Source of the DNA: Bacteroidota bacterium
Lineage (GTDB): Bacteria > Bacteroidota > Bacteroidia > Bacteroidales > Prolixibacteraceae
Length of the DNA stretch: 64,000 bases
Assembly: GCA_024278975.1 (NCBI GenBank)
Contig: JAJRSD010000051.1
Location: 1 to 64,000 of the forward strand
Direction of reading: 5' to 3'
Below are positions 8,804 to 17,878 of the stretch, one piece after another. Position 1 is the stretch's first letter. Each line of letters begins with the position of its first letter. A program made the position numbers and the translations under genes. Below the pieces are notes generated by a model. That model was not told the DNA's origin, made no database searches, and was given only the letters and a program-made list of their open reading frames with translations.

Positions 8804-10273
8804 TTATTCTGTTCTGTCGAAATATTCAGTATGTAATAAATGGTGTGCTTTCTCGCTCATTGGTTTACCTAAAAACTCTTCGTACAATTTTATTATGTAT
8901 GGATTTTCGTGCGATTTACGAATTGCTTTATTTCTATCTTCCTCGTAAATTGCCATTTGTCGTTTTTTCAAAATACTAGCATCTCCGTGATGATACGGTT
9001 GACCGCCGCCGCCAATGCAACCACCCGGGCAACTCATAATTTCAATTGCATGAAATTCGCTTTTTCCGGCCTGAATATCTTCCAGTAGTTTACGGGCATT
9101 TCCCAAACCATGTGCAATTCCAATTTTTATTGGTAGTCCGTCGAAATCAATAGTTGCTTCACGTATTCCTTCCATTCCGCGCAACTCATCAAAATCTAAT
9201 CGCGGCAGTTCCTTTTTTGTATGAATTTCGTAAGCAGTTCTAACAGCAGCTTCAATAACGCCACCAGTAGTTCCGAAAATTACTCCGGCTCCAGACGATT
9301 CTCCCATGGGATTATCAAACTCTTCGTTAGGCAGCGAATTAAAATCGATACTCGATAATTTAATGAGAGCTGCCAATTCACGAGTTGTAATAACATGGTC
9401 AACATCAGGGTTTCCATCAACCTTAAATTCATCGCGACCGCATTCGTATTTTTTAGCCACGCACGGCATAATCGAAACCACAACTAAATCTTCGCGTTTT
9501 ACACCCATTTTTTCAGCAAAATAAGTTTTGGCAATCGAGCCAAACATCTGTTGAGGTGAACGCGCTGTTGATGGAATATCTTTCATTTCAGGAAAATTAT
9601 GCTCAAAAAACTTTACCCATGCCGGGCAGCACGATGTTAGAATCGGAAGTTTAACATCTTTGTCGCCGGCTAAATGTTTTCCCAAACGACTTAATAGTTC
9701 TGTTCCCTCCTCCATAATAGTGAGGTCGGCAGCAAAATCGGTATCAAAAATATGGTCGAAACCCAATCGTCGCAATGCAGCTACCAGTTTGCCGGTAACC
9801 AAAGTACCCACTTCCATATCAAACTCTTCGCCAAGTGCAGCACGAACTGCCGGAGCAGTTTGAACTATTACTGTTTTTGTTGGGTCGGCCAAAGCACGAA
9901 TAACTTTACCGGTGTCGTCAACTTCGGTAAGTGCACCGGTTGGGCAAACTGCCACACACTGTCCGCAATATGTACAAGCCGAGTGGTCGAGGTTCATCTC
10001 GAAAGCTGGCGAAACAACAGTACTGAATCCGCGGTTAATTGCTGAAAGAACACCAACAGTTTGTACTTCGTTACACATCATTTCGCAGCGACGGCACATA
10101 ATACATTTATCAATTTCGCGAATAATTGCCGGCGAAGTATCTTCGCGATATGTTGACATTTCGCCGGGGTAATGAATTTTGCGAATACCAAGATGGTGTG
10201 CCATATCCTGCAAATCGCAATTTCCCGATTTTGCACAAATCAGACAGTCGGCAGGGTGGTCAGAAAGAATCAA
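8804..10273 (-). CDS. hydA: [FeFe]-hydrogenase catalytic subunit, part downstream of an in-frame stop
   Basis: Main body of a HydA/HndD-type [FeFe]-hydrogenase. Residue numbers count from the TTG that directly follows the in-frame TAA at 10276-10274. Present: the His-ligated cluster motif HPADCLICAKSGNC (6-19), two ferredoxin clusters (CIMCRRCEMMC at 57-67 and CTYCGQCVAVCP at 100-111), and all three H-cluster signatures: TSCCPAW (213-219), MPCVAKKYE (269-277), and the SCPGGCIGGGGQ stretch (414-425). The small-subunit-like C-terminus is intact. Reading through the stop would join it exactly to the 2Fe-2S domain encoded upstream, giving about 584 residues, the usual size. Whether the TTG is used as a start or the gene is broken is open. 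Confidence 0.9.
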   Translation of the reverse strand: MILSDHPADCLICAKSGNCDLQDMAHHLGIRKIHYPGEMSTYREDTSPAIIREIDKCIMCRRCEMMCNEVQTVGVLSAINRGFSTVVSPAFEMNLDHSACTYCGQCVAVCPTGALTEVDDTGKVIRALADPTKTVIVQTAPAVRAALGEEFDMEVGTLVTGKLVAALRRLGFDHIFDTDFAADLTIMEEGTELLSRLGKHLAGDKDVKLPILTSCCPAWVKFFEHNFPEMKDIPSTARSPQQMFGSIAKTYFAEKMGVKREDLVVVSIMPCVAKKYECGRDEFKVDGNPDVDHVITTRELAALIKLSSIDFNSLPNEEFDNPMGESSGAGVIFGTTGGVIEAAVRTAYEIHTKKELPRLDFDELRGMEGIREATIDFDGLPIKIGIAHGLGNARKLLEDIQAGKSEFHAIEIMSCPGGCIGGGGQPYHHGDASILKKRQMAIYEEDRNKAIRKSHENPYIIKLYEEFLGKPMSEKAHHLLHTEYFDRTE

Positions 10274-10558
10274 TTACATAACTGTTCTACGTGCATTAAT
10301 TGCCCGAACCGAGTGCGTGCTAACTTCCATTCCTTCATAAACATCAGTACAACAAGCAGGAGCAAGATTTCGTCTGCCCTCAACTTCAACAACACAAATA
10401 CGGCAACCACCCGGTTTATTCTCGATGTTTAAATCGTCGAGTTTCATGTGACAAAGTGTTGGCACGTGTACTCCAACTCCCGATGCTGCTTCCAATATTG
10501 TTGTTCCCTTTTTTACAACTACTGTTTTATTATCTATCGTAAGATTTACTGTATCCAT
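10274..10558 (-). CDS. N-terminal 2Fe-2S domain of the [FeFe]-hydrogenase, cut off by TAA
   Basis: 94 residues equal to the plant-type ferredoxin domain found at the N-terminus of HydA/HndD/NuoG proteins: cluster cysteines in TLCHMK, GGCRICVVE and PACCTD. The frame stops at TAA (10276-10274) after ARRTVM; the next codons in the same frame continue as LILSDHPADC, the expected next part of the family. One substitution (GAA or AAA to TAA) would explain the break. It begins 18 bases after the NuoF-like gene ends. If expressed as a free polypeptide it could still associate with the hydrogenase, but I favour a nonsense mutation or a base error. Confidence 0.85.
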   Translation of the reverse strand: MDTVNLTIDNKTVVVKKGTTILEAASGVGVHVPTLCHMKLDDLNIENKPGGCRICVVEVEGRRNLAPACCTDVYEGMEVSTHSVRAINARRTVM

Positions 10559-10576
10559 AATTTTAATATTTCAGTG

Positions 10577-12046
10577 TTAGGTTAAGGTAATTGCATCGAA
10601 TTTGCACTTTTCGAAACAGACACCGCATTTTATACAAAGCGACTGGTCGATAAAATGAGGTAATCGTCGCTCACCGGTAATTGCTCCCACGGGGCAATTT
10701 CTGAAACAGAGTGTACAACCGGTACACAAATCCTCGACAATATCGTAGCGAAGTAACGACTTGCACTGACCTGCCGGGCATTTCCCGTCTTTTACATGTG
10801 CCAGATATTCATCACCAAAATTAGCAATTGTTGAAAGAACCGGGTTTGGCGAAGATTGTCCTAATCCGCAAAGCGAGGTGTCTTTAATTACATTACTCAA
10901 AACTTTTAGTCTTTCAATATCATCAACAGTTCCGTTTCCCTCCGTAATTTTTGTGAGGATTTCGTGTAATCTTTTATTGCCAATTCTGCACGGATTACAT
11001 TTTCCGCACGACTCTTCCAGAGTGAACTCCAAATAAAATTTGGCGATGGAAACCATGCAATCGTCTTCGTCCATAACAATCATTCCTCCCGATCCCATCA
11101 TCGAACCGGCTGCAATCAGGTTATCGTAATCAATCGGGGTATCCAAAAAATCTTTGGTTAAACAACCGCCCGATGGACCACCGGTTTGCACAGATTTAAA
11201 CTCTTTGCCGTTCATTATTCCTCCGCCAATCTCGTAAATAACCTCGCGTAACGTTGTTCCCATTGGCACCTCAACCAAACCAACATTATTTATTTTACCT
11301 GCCAATGCAAAAACTTTTGTTCCTTTCGACTTTTCAGTTCCTATTTTATTAAACCAACTGGCTCCTTTATTAATAATTACCGGAACGCTGGCGAAAGTTT
11401 CAACATTATTCACATTTGTGGGTTTTTTCATATAACCTGAAACCGATGGGAATGGCGGTTTTACGGTGGGTTCACCACGTAATCCTTCCATGGAGTGAAT
11501 AAGTGCAGTTTCTTCTCCGCAAACAAATGCTCCGGCACCGTAACGCATTTCAATTTTAAAATTAAAACCTGAATCAAAAATATTGTCACCAATTAATCCG
11601 TATTCTTCTGCCTGTTTTATTGCTGTTTTTAATCGTGCAATTGCCAGCGGATATTCGGCACGGATATAAATTATCCCGGTGTTGGCGCCAATACAATATC
11701 CACAAATTGCCATTGCTTCTAAAACAGAGTGCGGGTCGCCTTCTAAAATAGAGCGATCCATAAAAGCACCTGGGTCGCCCTCATCGGCATTACAAACAAC
11801 ATATTTTTGTTCGTTCTTTACATTTTTTGTGATTTCCCATTTCAGTCCGGTGGGGAATCCGCCGCCGCCTCGTCCGCGTAATCCCGAACTTTTTATCTCT
11901 TCAATAACAATTTCAGGAGTTAATTCTGTCAAACATTTTCCCAATGCGAAATATCCATCCTGTGCAATATAATCTTCAATTTGTTCAGGGTCAATTAATC
12001 CGCAATTTCGTAATGCAATTCGTAGTTGCTTTTTTGTATCGGTCAT
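10577..12046 (-). CDS. hydB: NuoF-like FMN/NADH subunit of [FeFe]-hydrogenase (HydB/HndC)
   Basis: 489-residue flavoprotein that would oxidise or reduce NAD(H) for the hydrogenase complex. [13 protein letters not shown] is the NADH/FMN-binding glycine loop, [13 protein letters not shown] the FMN site, [12 protein letters not shown] plus the later SLCGLGQ cysteine hold the N3-type [4Fe-4S] cluster, and the C-terminus adds two ferredoxin clusters ([24 protein letters not shown]). HydB proteins often start with a thioredoxin-like 2Fe-2S domain; here that domain is a separate upstream gene. The complete cluster set is compatible with flavin-based bifurcation between NAD and ferredoxin, but this cannot be proved from sequence. 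Confidence 0.92.
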   Translation of the reverse strand: MTDTKKQLRIALRNCGLIDPEQIEDYIAQDGYFALGKCLTELTPEIVIEEIKSSGLRGRGGGGFPTGLKWEITKNVKNEQKYVVCNADEGDPGAFMDRSILEGDPHSVLEAMAICGYCIGANTGIIYIRAEYPLAIARLKTAIKQAEEYGLIGDNIFDSGFNFKIEMRYGAGAFVCGEETALIHSMEGLRGEPTVKPPFPSVSGYMKKPTNVNNVETFASVPVIINKGASWFNKIGTEKSKGTKVFALAGKINNVGLVEVPMGTTLREVIYEIGGGIMNGKEFKSVQTGGPSGGCLTKDFLDTPIDYDNLIAAGSMMGSGGMIVMDEDDCMVSIAKFYLEFTLEESCGKCNPCRIGNKRLHEILTKITEGNGTVDDIERLKVLSNVIKDTSLCGLGQSSPNPVLSTIANFGDEYLAHVKDGKCPAGQCKSLLRYDIVEDLCTGCTLCFRNCPVGAITGERRLPHFIDQSLCIKCGVCFEKCKFDAITLT

Positions 12047-12063
12047 AATAGAGTTGTTGAAAT

Positions 12064-12459
12064 TTAATCGTTAATAGTTCTAAAGGATATTGGAATTTCG
12101 CCTTCAACTTTTTCGCCTTGAATAATATATTTTTCTATAATTTCCTGTACTTTTTTATTGTCAACATATCCAAAAACTTTTGGTTCTGCACCCGGAACTG
12201 TAACTTCAACCATTGGCTCAGCATAGCAATAACCAAGACAACCGGTCTGTTTTATATTTGCATCAACAGCAAGCTGGTCGCACTCTTCAATAAAATATTT
12301 CATAATTTCTTTTGCCCCCGAAGCAATTCCACAAGTTGCCATTCCTACTTTTATTTGAATAACCTGCTCTGATTTGTTGCTGTTCTCCAATAGGCCATTT
12401 CGTAAAAGAACTTCGTTTTTTATACGTTTAAGATCTGCCGGCGATTTTATTTTTGTCAT
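12064..12459 (-). CDS. Thioredoxin-like [2Fe-2S] ferredoxin (HndB-like)
   Basis: 131-residue protein of the thioredoxin-like 2Fe-2S family. Cluster cysteines are in [11 protein letters not shown] and [12 protein letters not shown], the same arrangement as in NuoE and in the N-terminal domain of HydB. In Desulfovibrio hnd and clostridial hydrogenase operons a separate protein of this type (HndB) is part of the complex. It is the first gene of the minus-strand hydrogenase unit, 17 bases before the NuoF-like gene. Confidence 0.88.
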   Translation of the reverse strand: MTKIKSPADLKRIKNEVLLRNGLLENSNKSEQVIQIKVGMATCGIASGAKEIMKYFIEECDQLAVDANIKQTGCLGYCYAEPMVEVTVPGAEPKVFGYVDNKKVQEIIEKYIIQGEKVEGEIPISFRTIND

Positions 12460-12501
12460 AATTGAAAATTGGTTGCTAAAATTAATCCTTAATAACTCCT
12501 C

Positions 12502-12523
12502 TGTGACTTTTGTTACAAAGATA
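12502..12523 (-). promoter_or_regulatory. Hydrogenase operon promoter box with CRP/FNR-like palindrome
   Basis: On the minus strand 12523-12516 reads TATCTTTG, a full TAnnTTTG box, 56 bases before the first hydrogenase gene. Overlapping it, the plus strand at 12502-12517 reads TGTGA-N6-TTACA, one base from the CRP/FNR-family consensus TGTGA-N6-TCACA. A site at this place could control the operon by oxygen or redox state. The half-site match is suggestive only. Confidence 0.4.
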
Positions 12524-12653
12524 GATATACTATAAATTAAACTTATGATTTATACACAAATAATAATATGTTTTAAAAGATATAAATAGAGTTGGATTAC
12601 TATTTATTATTGATTAATTTCCACTTGCAATTTGACTATTAACAACTGCTATT

Positions 12654-13580
12654 ATGATTTACGATAAAAAACCTTTTGCCGATGGGAATAATGAATGTCC
12701 CGAGATTCATCAAAAAATTATTGATGCTTTGCCTATCCCGATTTTCTACCGCGATTTAAATGGTATTTACCAGATGTGCAATAAGGCACACGAAAAATTT
12801 ATGGGAAAATCGAAAGATGAGATAATAGGTAAATCAATACACGAAGTTCATTCAAAAGAGACATCAGATATTTATGCAAATCAGGATAAAGAATTGCTTA
12901 AGAATTTGGGTGAACAGATTTATGAAACTCAGATAAAACATATAAATGGTAGTATATATAACGCGATATTGAAAAAAGGAGTTATTCGTGATAACGACGA
13001 TAAAGTAATCGGTATTGTGGGTTCTATTAATGATATTACTGAACTAAAAAAAACACAGAAAAGACTGGAAAGGGCGCAGGAATCGATGGAAGTTTCGTCG
13101 CACATGTTACATAAAATATCGGCGGGAATTGTTATGATGGACAGTAATTATAAAGTAGTTGACTCAAACGAAAGCTTTGCAAAACTGATGGGTGACGAGA
13201 TTGATGAGTTATACGAAACCATTCCAGGGTTGAAAGGAGCCGATGTTAAAGGTTTGGTTCCCGAGGTAATTTTTAAAATGATGTCGGGAATTTTATCGTC
13301 GGGCGAAGATAAACTGGAGCGCGATATGAAATTTCAAAATAAACTACTTCATATTTCGGTAATTACACTTTATAAAAACAGGGTTGTTGGCGCTGTTATT
13401 CGCGACATGTCGGCACCAATGTTAGTACAGGACGAAATAATTAGCAGGGCGCAGCGAATTAATAAACAGAGTATTGAAACCGTTCAGAAAATTGCATATC
13501 TGATGGGCGAAAATGCTGCTGAAACTGAAGAACTTTTAAATTCAATTATTGAAATATACAGATATGGCGACGATGAATGA
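12654..13580 (+). CDS. PAS-domain sensor protein, hydrogenase-linked
   Basis: 308 residues with two PAS domains and no kinase. The first (about 20-130) has the typical IDALPIPIFYRDLNG start and a GSINDITELKK end leading into a coiled linker; the second (about 145-255) contains SAGIVMMDSNYKVVDSNESF. The C-terminal 50 residues are helical. It is soluble. It is divergent from the hydrogenase operon and overlaps the downstream SpoIIE-type phosphatase gene, so it probably passes a redox or ligand signal to that phosphatase. Similar PAS/phosphatase genes flank multimeric hydrogenase operons in clostridia. Confidence 0.82.
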   Translation: MIYDKKPFADGNNECPEIHQKIIDALPIPIFYRDLNGIYQMCNKAHEKFMGKSKDEIIGKSIHEVHSKETSDIYANQDKELLKNLGEQIYETQIKHINGSIYNAILKKGVIRDNDDKVIGIVGSINDITELKKTQKRLERAQESMEVSSHMLHKISAGIVMMDSNYKVVDSNESFAKLMGDEIDELYETIPGLKGADVKGLVPEVIFKMMSGILSSGEDKLERDMKFQNKLLHISVITLYKNRVVGAVIRDMSAPMLVQDEIISRAQRINKQSIETVQKIAYLMGENAAETEELLNSIIEIYRYGDDE

Positions 13581-14763
13581 TCAGGTTTATCACGTTGAAA
13601 TAGATGTTCAGCAAAAACGACCGAAAGGAGAAATTGCGTGTGGTGATGTTTTTCAATCGAATATTTTTAAGGAAGAGGGGCGCACAATTCTGGTTCTCAG
13701 CGATGGAATCGGGCATGGAATAAAAGCCAGTGTACTGGCAACGTTAACTGCAACCATGGCAATGAAATATACAAAACTTCATACAAAACCGGAAGTTGCC
13801 GCGCGTGTTATTATGAATGCCCTTCCGAAAAGCAGCGACGGTAAAGAAAATTATGCCACATTTTCTATAATTGAAATGGAAAAAGACGGGCAGGTTAGAA
13901 TTTATAACTACGATAATCCGCCTTTGATAATCATTCGGAATGGGAAATATTTTCAACCAAAAGAGTATAAACTAAATGTTTTGGGAGAGGAGAATTTGGG
14001 GAAAATACTGCATTGTAACGAGTTTGTGGCGAGAAAAGAAGATCGGATTATATTTATGTCGGATGGTGTTACTCAGTCGGGACTGGGAAAAATAAATTTG
14101 CCAATGGGGTGGGGAATTAATAAAGTTGAGGATTTTGCAATCAATCAAATAAATAGAATGCCCAATATTTCGGCAACAAAGCTGGCACGTAAAATTATCA
14201 ATCAGGCAATGATGAATGATAATTTTTCGTTGAAAGATGATACAACTTGTGGCGTTATCTATTTTCGCGAGCCACGGAATTTTATGCTTATTACCGGGCC
14301 TCCATTCTATAAAATAAAAGACTTCGATTTTGTTGGCAGAATTAAGGATTTTGAGGGTAAAAAAATTATTTGTGGCGGAACTACCGCGGAAATTATTGCC
14401 CGCGAATTAAATATAGAAGTTGAAATTCAGCACCGAAATAAAAAAGCAGATTCGCTACCGCCAAGCGCAAGTATGAAAGGTTTTGAAATGGTTACCGAAG
14501 GAATTTTAACACTTGGAAAAGTGGAAGAGATTCTGGAAAATTATGATAGTGATACGAGGTTGCAAGATAGTCCGCCGGAGGAGATTACAAAACTTCTATT
14601 GCAACACGACAGTATCGAGATTATTGTTGGGACTCGTATTAACTGGGCTCACCAAGACCCGGATCAACCTCTCGAACTCGAACTTCGCAAATTTGTAGTT
14701 AAACGAATTGTAAAAATACTAACACACAAATTTTTCAAGAAAGTTATTGTTGAGTATGTTTAA
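13564..14763 (+). CDS. SpoIIE-family PP2C-type serine phosphatase
   Basis: About 399 residues. The N-terminal 240 residues form a PP2C/SpoIIE domain: CGDVF, VLSDGIGHG (metal-binding Asp), MSDGVTQSG and KDDTTCGVIYF (final metal Asp). The last 150 residues (from about GGTTAEIIAREL) are an extra domain I do not recognise, which recurs in my memory only in hydrogenase-linked phosphatases. ATG at 13564 (or 13573) is preferred to a TTG at 13549; the gene overlaps the PAS gene by 17 bases, a coupled pair. Likely role: dephosphorylating a regulator or subunit in response to the PAS protein. Confidence 0.82.
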   Translation: MATMNDQVYHVEIDVQQKRPKGEIACGDVFQSNIFKEEGRTILVLSDGIGHGIKASVLATLTATMAMKYTKLHTKPEVAARVIMNALPKSSDGKENYATFSIIEMEKDGQVRIYNYDNPPLIIIRNGKYFQPKEYKLNVLGEENLGKILHCNEFVARKEDRIIFMSDGVTQSGLGKINLPMGWGINKVEDFAINQINRMPNISATKLARKIINQAMMNDNFSLKDDTTCGVIYFREPRNFMLITGPPFYKIKDFDFVGRIKDFEGKKIICGGTTAEIIARELNIEVEIQHRNKKADSLPPSASMKGFEMVTEGILTLGKVEEILENYDSDTRLQDSPPEEITKLLLQHDSIEIIVGTRINWAHQDPDQPLELELRKFVVKRIVKILTHKFFKKVIVEYV

Positions 14764-14974
14764 AGAGAGTTCAAAGTTCCGAGTTTTAAGTTCCGAGTTC
14801 AAAGTTTCGTCAGTCATGCTCTCCACTTCCCGTGAGAGTACGACTTTCTATTCTGTGAAAACTGTGACTGCGACTATTATCTTCCAACTTCCGACTTTTT
14901 TTAAACATTGTTTAGTTATTTTTTGTTCTATTTAACACAAATAGTTACCAACTTTGTTTCAGCTAAAAATAACT

Positions 14975-15562
14975 ATGAAACTGATACCATTTATACTGCT
15001 GTTGTTTACTTTTTACAACTCATTCTCTCAGCAAGATTTATTTCAGATTGAGGGCAGGATTATTGGTGCACAAATGAAACCAGTTGCCGATGCTTATATT
15101 TTCAATTTTCGAAATTTAGATAAGAACATTACAAACTCGAACGGCGTTTTCTCAATTTGGGTAAAACCCGGCGACTCGTTAACAATTTCGCATGTTTCGT
15201 ACTTTAGAAAAACTGTTACGGTTCACTCGTTGTTAATCAATCCTATTGTGCAACTGGAGGTGGATACCATAAATATAAAGGGTGTAAATGTTTCTCCAAA
15301 TCAGAAAACCGACACAGAAAAAGCGATGGAAAATATTGAATCTATTAAATTTGATTTCAGACCACAACCCGGTGATGATTACACCGAAACTGAGCGAATG
15401 TCGGAGTTAATTAGTACTGAAAATGCAGTTGAACGAGCTTATTCATCTTCGATAAGTTTGTTACGGTTTTCTCCCTCTGAAAAGATTAGTAATTATTTCG
15501 AAAAAAGGAAGAAACGTAGAAAAGCTAAAGAGTTTGAATCTACTAAGAAACTGGAGAAATAA
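14975..15562 (+). CDS. Exported carboxypeptidase-regulatory-like domain protein
   Basis: 195 residues from ATG at 14975 (an in-frame TTG at 14954 would put seven residues before the signal peptide). Signal peptide MKLIPFILLLF...FSQ, then a CarboxypepD_reg-like beta-sandwich (about 25-110): IEGRIIGAQMKPVADAYIFN and NSNGVFSIWVKPGDSLTISH. The rest is charged and lysine-rich, ending in a basic tail. Such domains occur as N-terminal extensions of SusC/TonB receptors, but no barrel follows. Function unknown; periplasmic or outer-membrane facing is inferred. Confidence 0.75.
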   Translation: MKLIPFILLLFTFYNSFSQQDLFQIEGRIIGAQMKPVADAYIFNFRNLDKNITNSNGVFSIWVKPGDSLTISHVSYFRKTVTVHSLLINPIVQLEVDTINIKGVNVSPNQKTDTEKAMENIESIKFDFRPQPGDDYTETERMSELISTENAVERAYSSSISLLRFSPSEKISNYFEKRKKRRKAKEFESTKKLEK

Positions 15563-15590
15563 CACGGGGTGTTTGTCATATCATTGGGAA

Positions 15591-15720
15591 GAGAGTTTTC
15601 AGTCGCAGTCTCAGTTCTCAGAAAAAAAGAGAGTTTTCAGTCGCAGTCTCAGTTTTTATAAAAAAAGAGAGTTGGCAGTTGCAGTCGCAGTTTTCAGGGA
15701 AGAAAGTTTTCAGTTGCTGC
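15591..15720 (+). repeat. Tandem ~38-bp AGAGAGTTTTCAGTCGCAG repeats
   Basis: Three to four degenerate copies of a unit starting AGAGAGTTTTCAGTCGCAGT, with starts near 15591, 15629, 15667 and a partial one near 15701, separated by A-rich spacers. Related single copies occur near 40744-40770 and, reversed, near 53762-53800, with a weaker relative at 14855-14885. All are intergenic. No spacer diversity of the CRISPR type is present. Confidence 0.75.
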
Positions 15721-15731
15721 CGATGGATTGT

Positions 15732-15739
15732 TATCTTTG
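15732..15739 (+). promoter_or_regulatory. Candidate -7 box for the heparinase-like gene
   Basis: TATCTTTG matches TAnnTTTG fully, 58 bases before the ATG at 15798 and directly after the tandem repeats. The nearest TTG (15714-15716) is 15 bases away, shorter than usual. Confidence 0.4.
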
Positions 15740-15797
15740 CTAAACCATAAATTATTTTACTGCTGAAATAATATATTAACCAATAAAACTTAAAATC

Positions 15798-17732
15798 ATG
15801 AAAAAACTATTCATTTTTATTTTGCTGAGTTGTTTTGCAACCAGTAGTTTTTCGCAAGAAAAGAGAGACATTCTCCAAAAAGAGGCAGATAAAATTGTAA
15901 TTGCAAAGTCGCTTGTCAAGAATTTTTCTGAATTAAATTTTCCAAATTATTCTACGCGTGAGTTTTGGAATAGTTTACCTGCATCAGTAAAAAACGACTA
16001 CATAAGCGAAGCAGAAGCAGTGCTCGATTACGATTGGCCGGTTGTAAAGGCAACCGATTATCTCGAGATTATCCGTTCGGGCGACCGCCGGCAAAGTGTT
16101 TATTCGGCTCCCCGAAGTGTACTTGTAAAACTTGTAATGGGCGAACTGATTGAAGGCAAAGGACGATTTATCGACCAGATTGTAAACGGTGTTTGGTATT
16201 ACAGCGAACAAACCTGGTGGGGCTGGTCGGCGCATTTAACTGCACAAAAAGCACCAACAGGTTTGCCCGATGCTGACGAACCAACAATAGACTTGGGAGT
16301 TGGCGAAATGGCAAATGTCCTGTCATGGACATGGTTTCTGTTTCACGATGAGTTTGATAAAATCCACCCGCTAATTGCAAAAAGACTGAAAGACGAAATC
16401 ATGAAAAAAGCGGTAATTCCCTACTACGAACGCGATGATTTTTGGTGGATGGGATTCGATGAAAACAGAACAGTAAATAACTGGAATCCGTGGACAAACC
16501 ACAATATGCTGACTGCCATTTTAATACTTGAAGACAATCAGGAACAGAAAATTAAAGCCGTCGAAAAAGTTATTCGTTCGCTTGATGTTTTTGTTGATGT
16601 TTACCCCGATGATGGTGGCTGCGACGAGGGTCCTTCGTACTGGGGAAGGGCAGGAGCGTCGTTGTATCAATGTTTGGATTTATTAAAAAGGGCTACCAAC
16701 AATAAATTTGACGTTTACGATAATCAGCTTATTAAAAATATGGGCAACTTTATTTACAAGGCATATATAAATTACCCCTATTTTATAAATTTTGCCGATG
16801 CCGATGCAAAAACCGGTGGTCGTCCGCAGATAATTTATAGCTACGGAAAAGATATTAAAGATCAGGTTATGCAAAATTTCGGTGCCTTTCTTGCAAAAAA
16901 GCAAGACTGGGGAAATAAGTCGCCCGGAGGAAAAATTGATGAGCAAATTATGCAGTTAACTTTTCTTGATGAGATTAAAAATGCAAAAGCAGAAAATGCA
17001 CTTATTAGTGATTTTTGGTTGCCCGATTTGGAAGTTGGAGGTGCCCGCGACAAAGCAGGTTCTACCGATGGATTCTTTTTTGCAGCAAAAGGCGGGCACA
17101 ACGCAGAAAGTCATAACCATAACGACCTGGGAACGTGCGTGATGTATTTCGATGGGAAACCTTGTTTAATTGATATTGGCAGAGAAAGATACACGGCAAA
17201 AACTTTTAGTAACCGTCGTTACGAAATTTGGACAATGCAATCGCAATACCATAATTTGCCAACTATTAACGGAGTTCAGCAGTTGCCGGGGGCAGAATAC
17301 AGAGCTAAAAATGCCACCTTTTCTGCCAATGATAAAAAGGCAGTTTTTTCAGTAGATATTTCGGGTGCTTATCCCGAAAATGCCAACGTAAAAAAATGGG
17401 TGCGAAGTTATGTTTTGGAGAGAGACAAAGACTTTAGAATTCAGGATAAATATGAGTTGGCAAAAGTGGGAGACGAGCCAACAACTTTAAATCTCGTTAC
17501 ATACTGCAACGTATCTAAAGTTGCCGATGGATTATTGCAATTGCAGGGCGATGGTTTTTTGTTGAATTTAAAATATGATTCCAAAACAGTTTCGCCGGAA
17601 ATTAAGTTTAACGAAGTAACCGATAGCGGGCTAAAAAGATACTGGCCAGATGGGGTTACACGAATAAAGTTTGAAGTTAAAAAGTCTAAAATGAAAGGGA
17701 AAAATGAGTTTGTAATTACGGAGGTAAAATAA
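15798..17732 (+). CDS. Heparinase II/III-like polysaccharide lyase
   Basis: 644 residues with a signal peptide (MKKLFIFILLSCFATSSFS), an alpha/alpha-toroid N-terminal half (about 50-390, with NWNPWTNHNML and DDGGCDEGPSYWGRAG) and a heparinase II/III beta-sandwich C-terminus containing SHNHNDLGTCVMYFDG and YHNLPTINGVQQ. This architecture is shared by lyases of the PL12/15/17/21 type that cleave uronic-acid polysaccharides by beta-elimination; the exact substrate cannot be read. The His/Asn motif and the Tyr in the toroid are intact. It precedes an alginate-lyase-like lipoprotein gene on the same strand, which supports a uronate polymer as target. Confidence 0.86.
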   Translation: MKKLFIFILLSCFATSSFSQEKRDILQKEADKIVIAKSLVKNFSELNFPNYSTREFWNSLPASVKNDYISEAEAVLDYDWPVVKATDYLEIIRSGDRRQSVYSAPRSVLVKLVMGELIEGKGRFIDQIVNGVWYYSEQTWWGWSAHLTAQKAPTGLPDADEPTIDLGVGEMANVLSWTWFLFHDEFDKIHPLIAKRLKDEIMKKAVIPYYERDDFWWMGFDENRTVNNWNPWTNHNMLTAILILEDNQEQKIKAVEKVIRSLDVFVDVYPDDGGCDEGPSYWGRAGASLYQCLDLLKRATNNKFDVYDNQLIKNMGNFIYKAYINYPYFINFADADAKTGGRPQIIYSYGKDIKDQVMQNFGAFLAKKQDWGNKSPGGKIDEQIMQLTFLDEIKNAKAENALISDFWLPDLEVGGARDKAGSTDGFFFAAKGGHNAESHNHNDLGTCVMYFDGKPCLIDIGRERYTAKTFSNRRYEIWTMQSQYHNLPTINGVQQLPGAEYRAKNATFSANDKKAVFSVDISGAYPENANVKKWVRSYVLERDKDFRIQDKYELAKVGDEPTTLNLVTYCNVSKVADGLLQLQGDGFLLNLKYDSKTVSPEIKFNEVTDSGLKRYWPDGVTRIKFEVKKSKMKGKNEFVITEVK

Positions 17733-17878
17733 AAAGCAAAGGGTGTACGACAATTTTTTTTTTATTATATTAATTCTTTTACCCTTTTGGCTTCGCCAAT
17801 TTTCCCTTTTAAAGGGAAAAGCGACTAAATAATCATACTGCTAAATTTATTGTTTTAAAAAAAACATTTTTGAAAATT

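Noticed and set aside
10271-10280. TAA read as a recoded sense codon in the hydrogenase gene
   Set aside because: Many other genes here end with TAA in the normal place, so the code is standard; a point change or base error is simpler.
13549-13563. TTG start for the SpoIIE-type phosphatase
   Set aside because: ATG codons at 13564 and 13573 are better starts with a smaller overlap.
15591-15720. CRISPR-like array
   Set aside because: Only three to four degenerate copies, A-rich non-unique spacers, no cas gene nearby.
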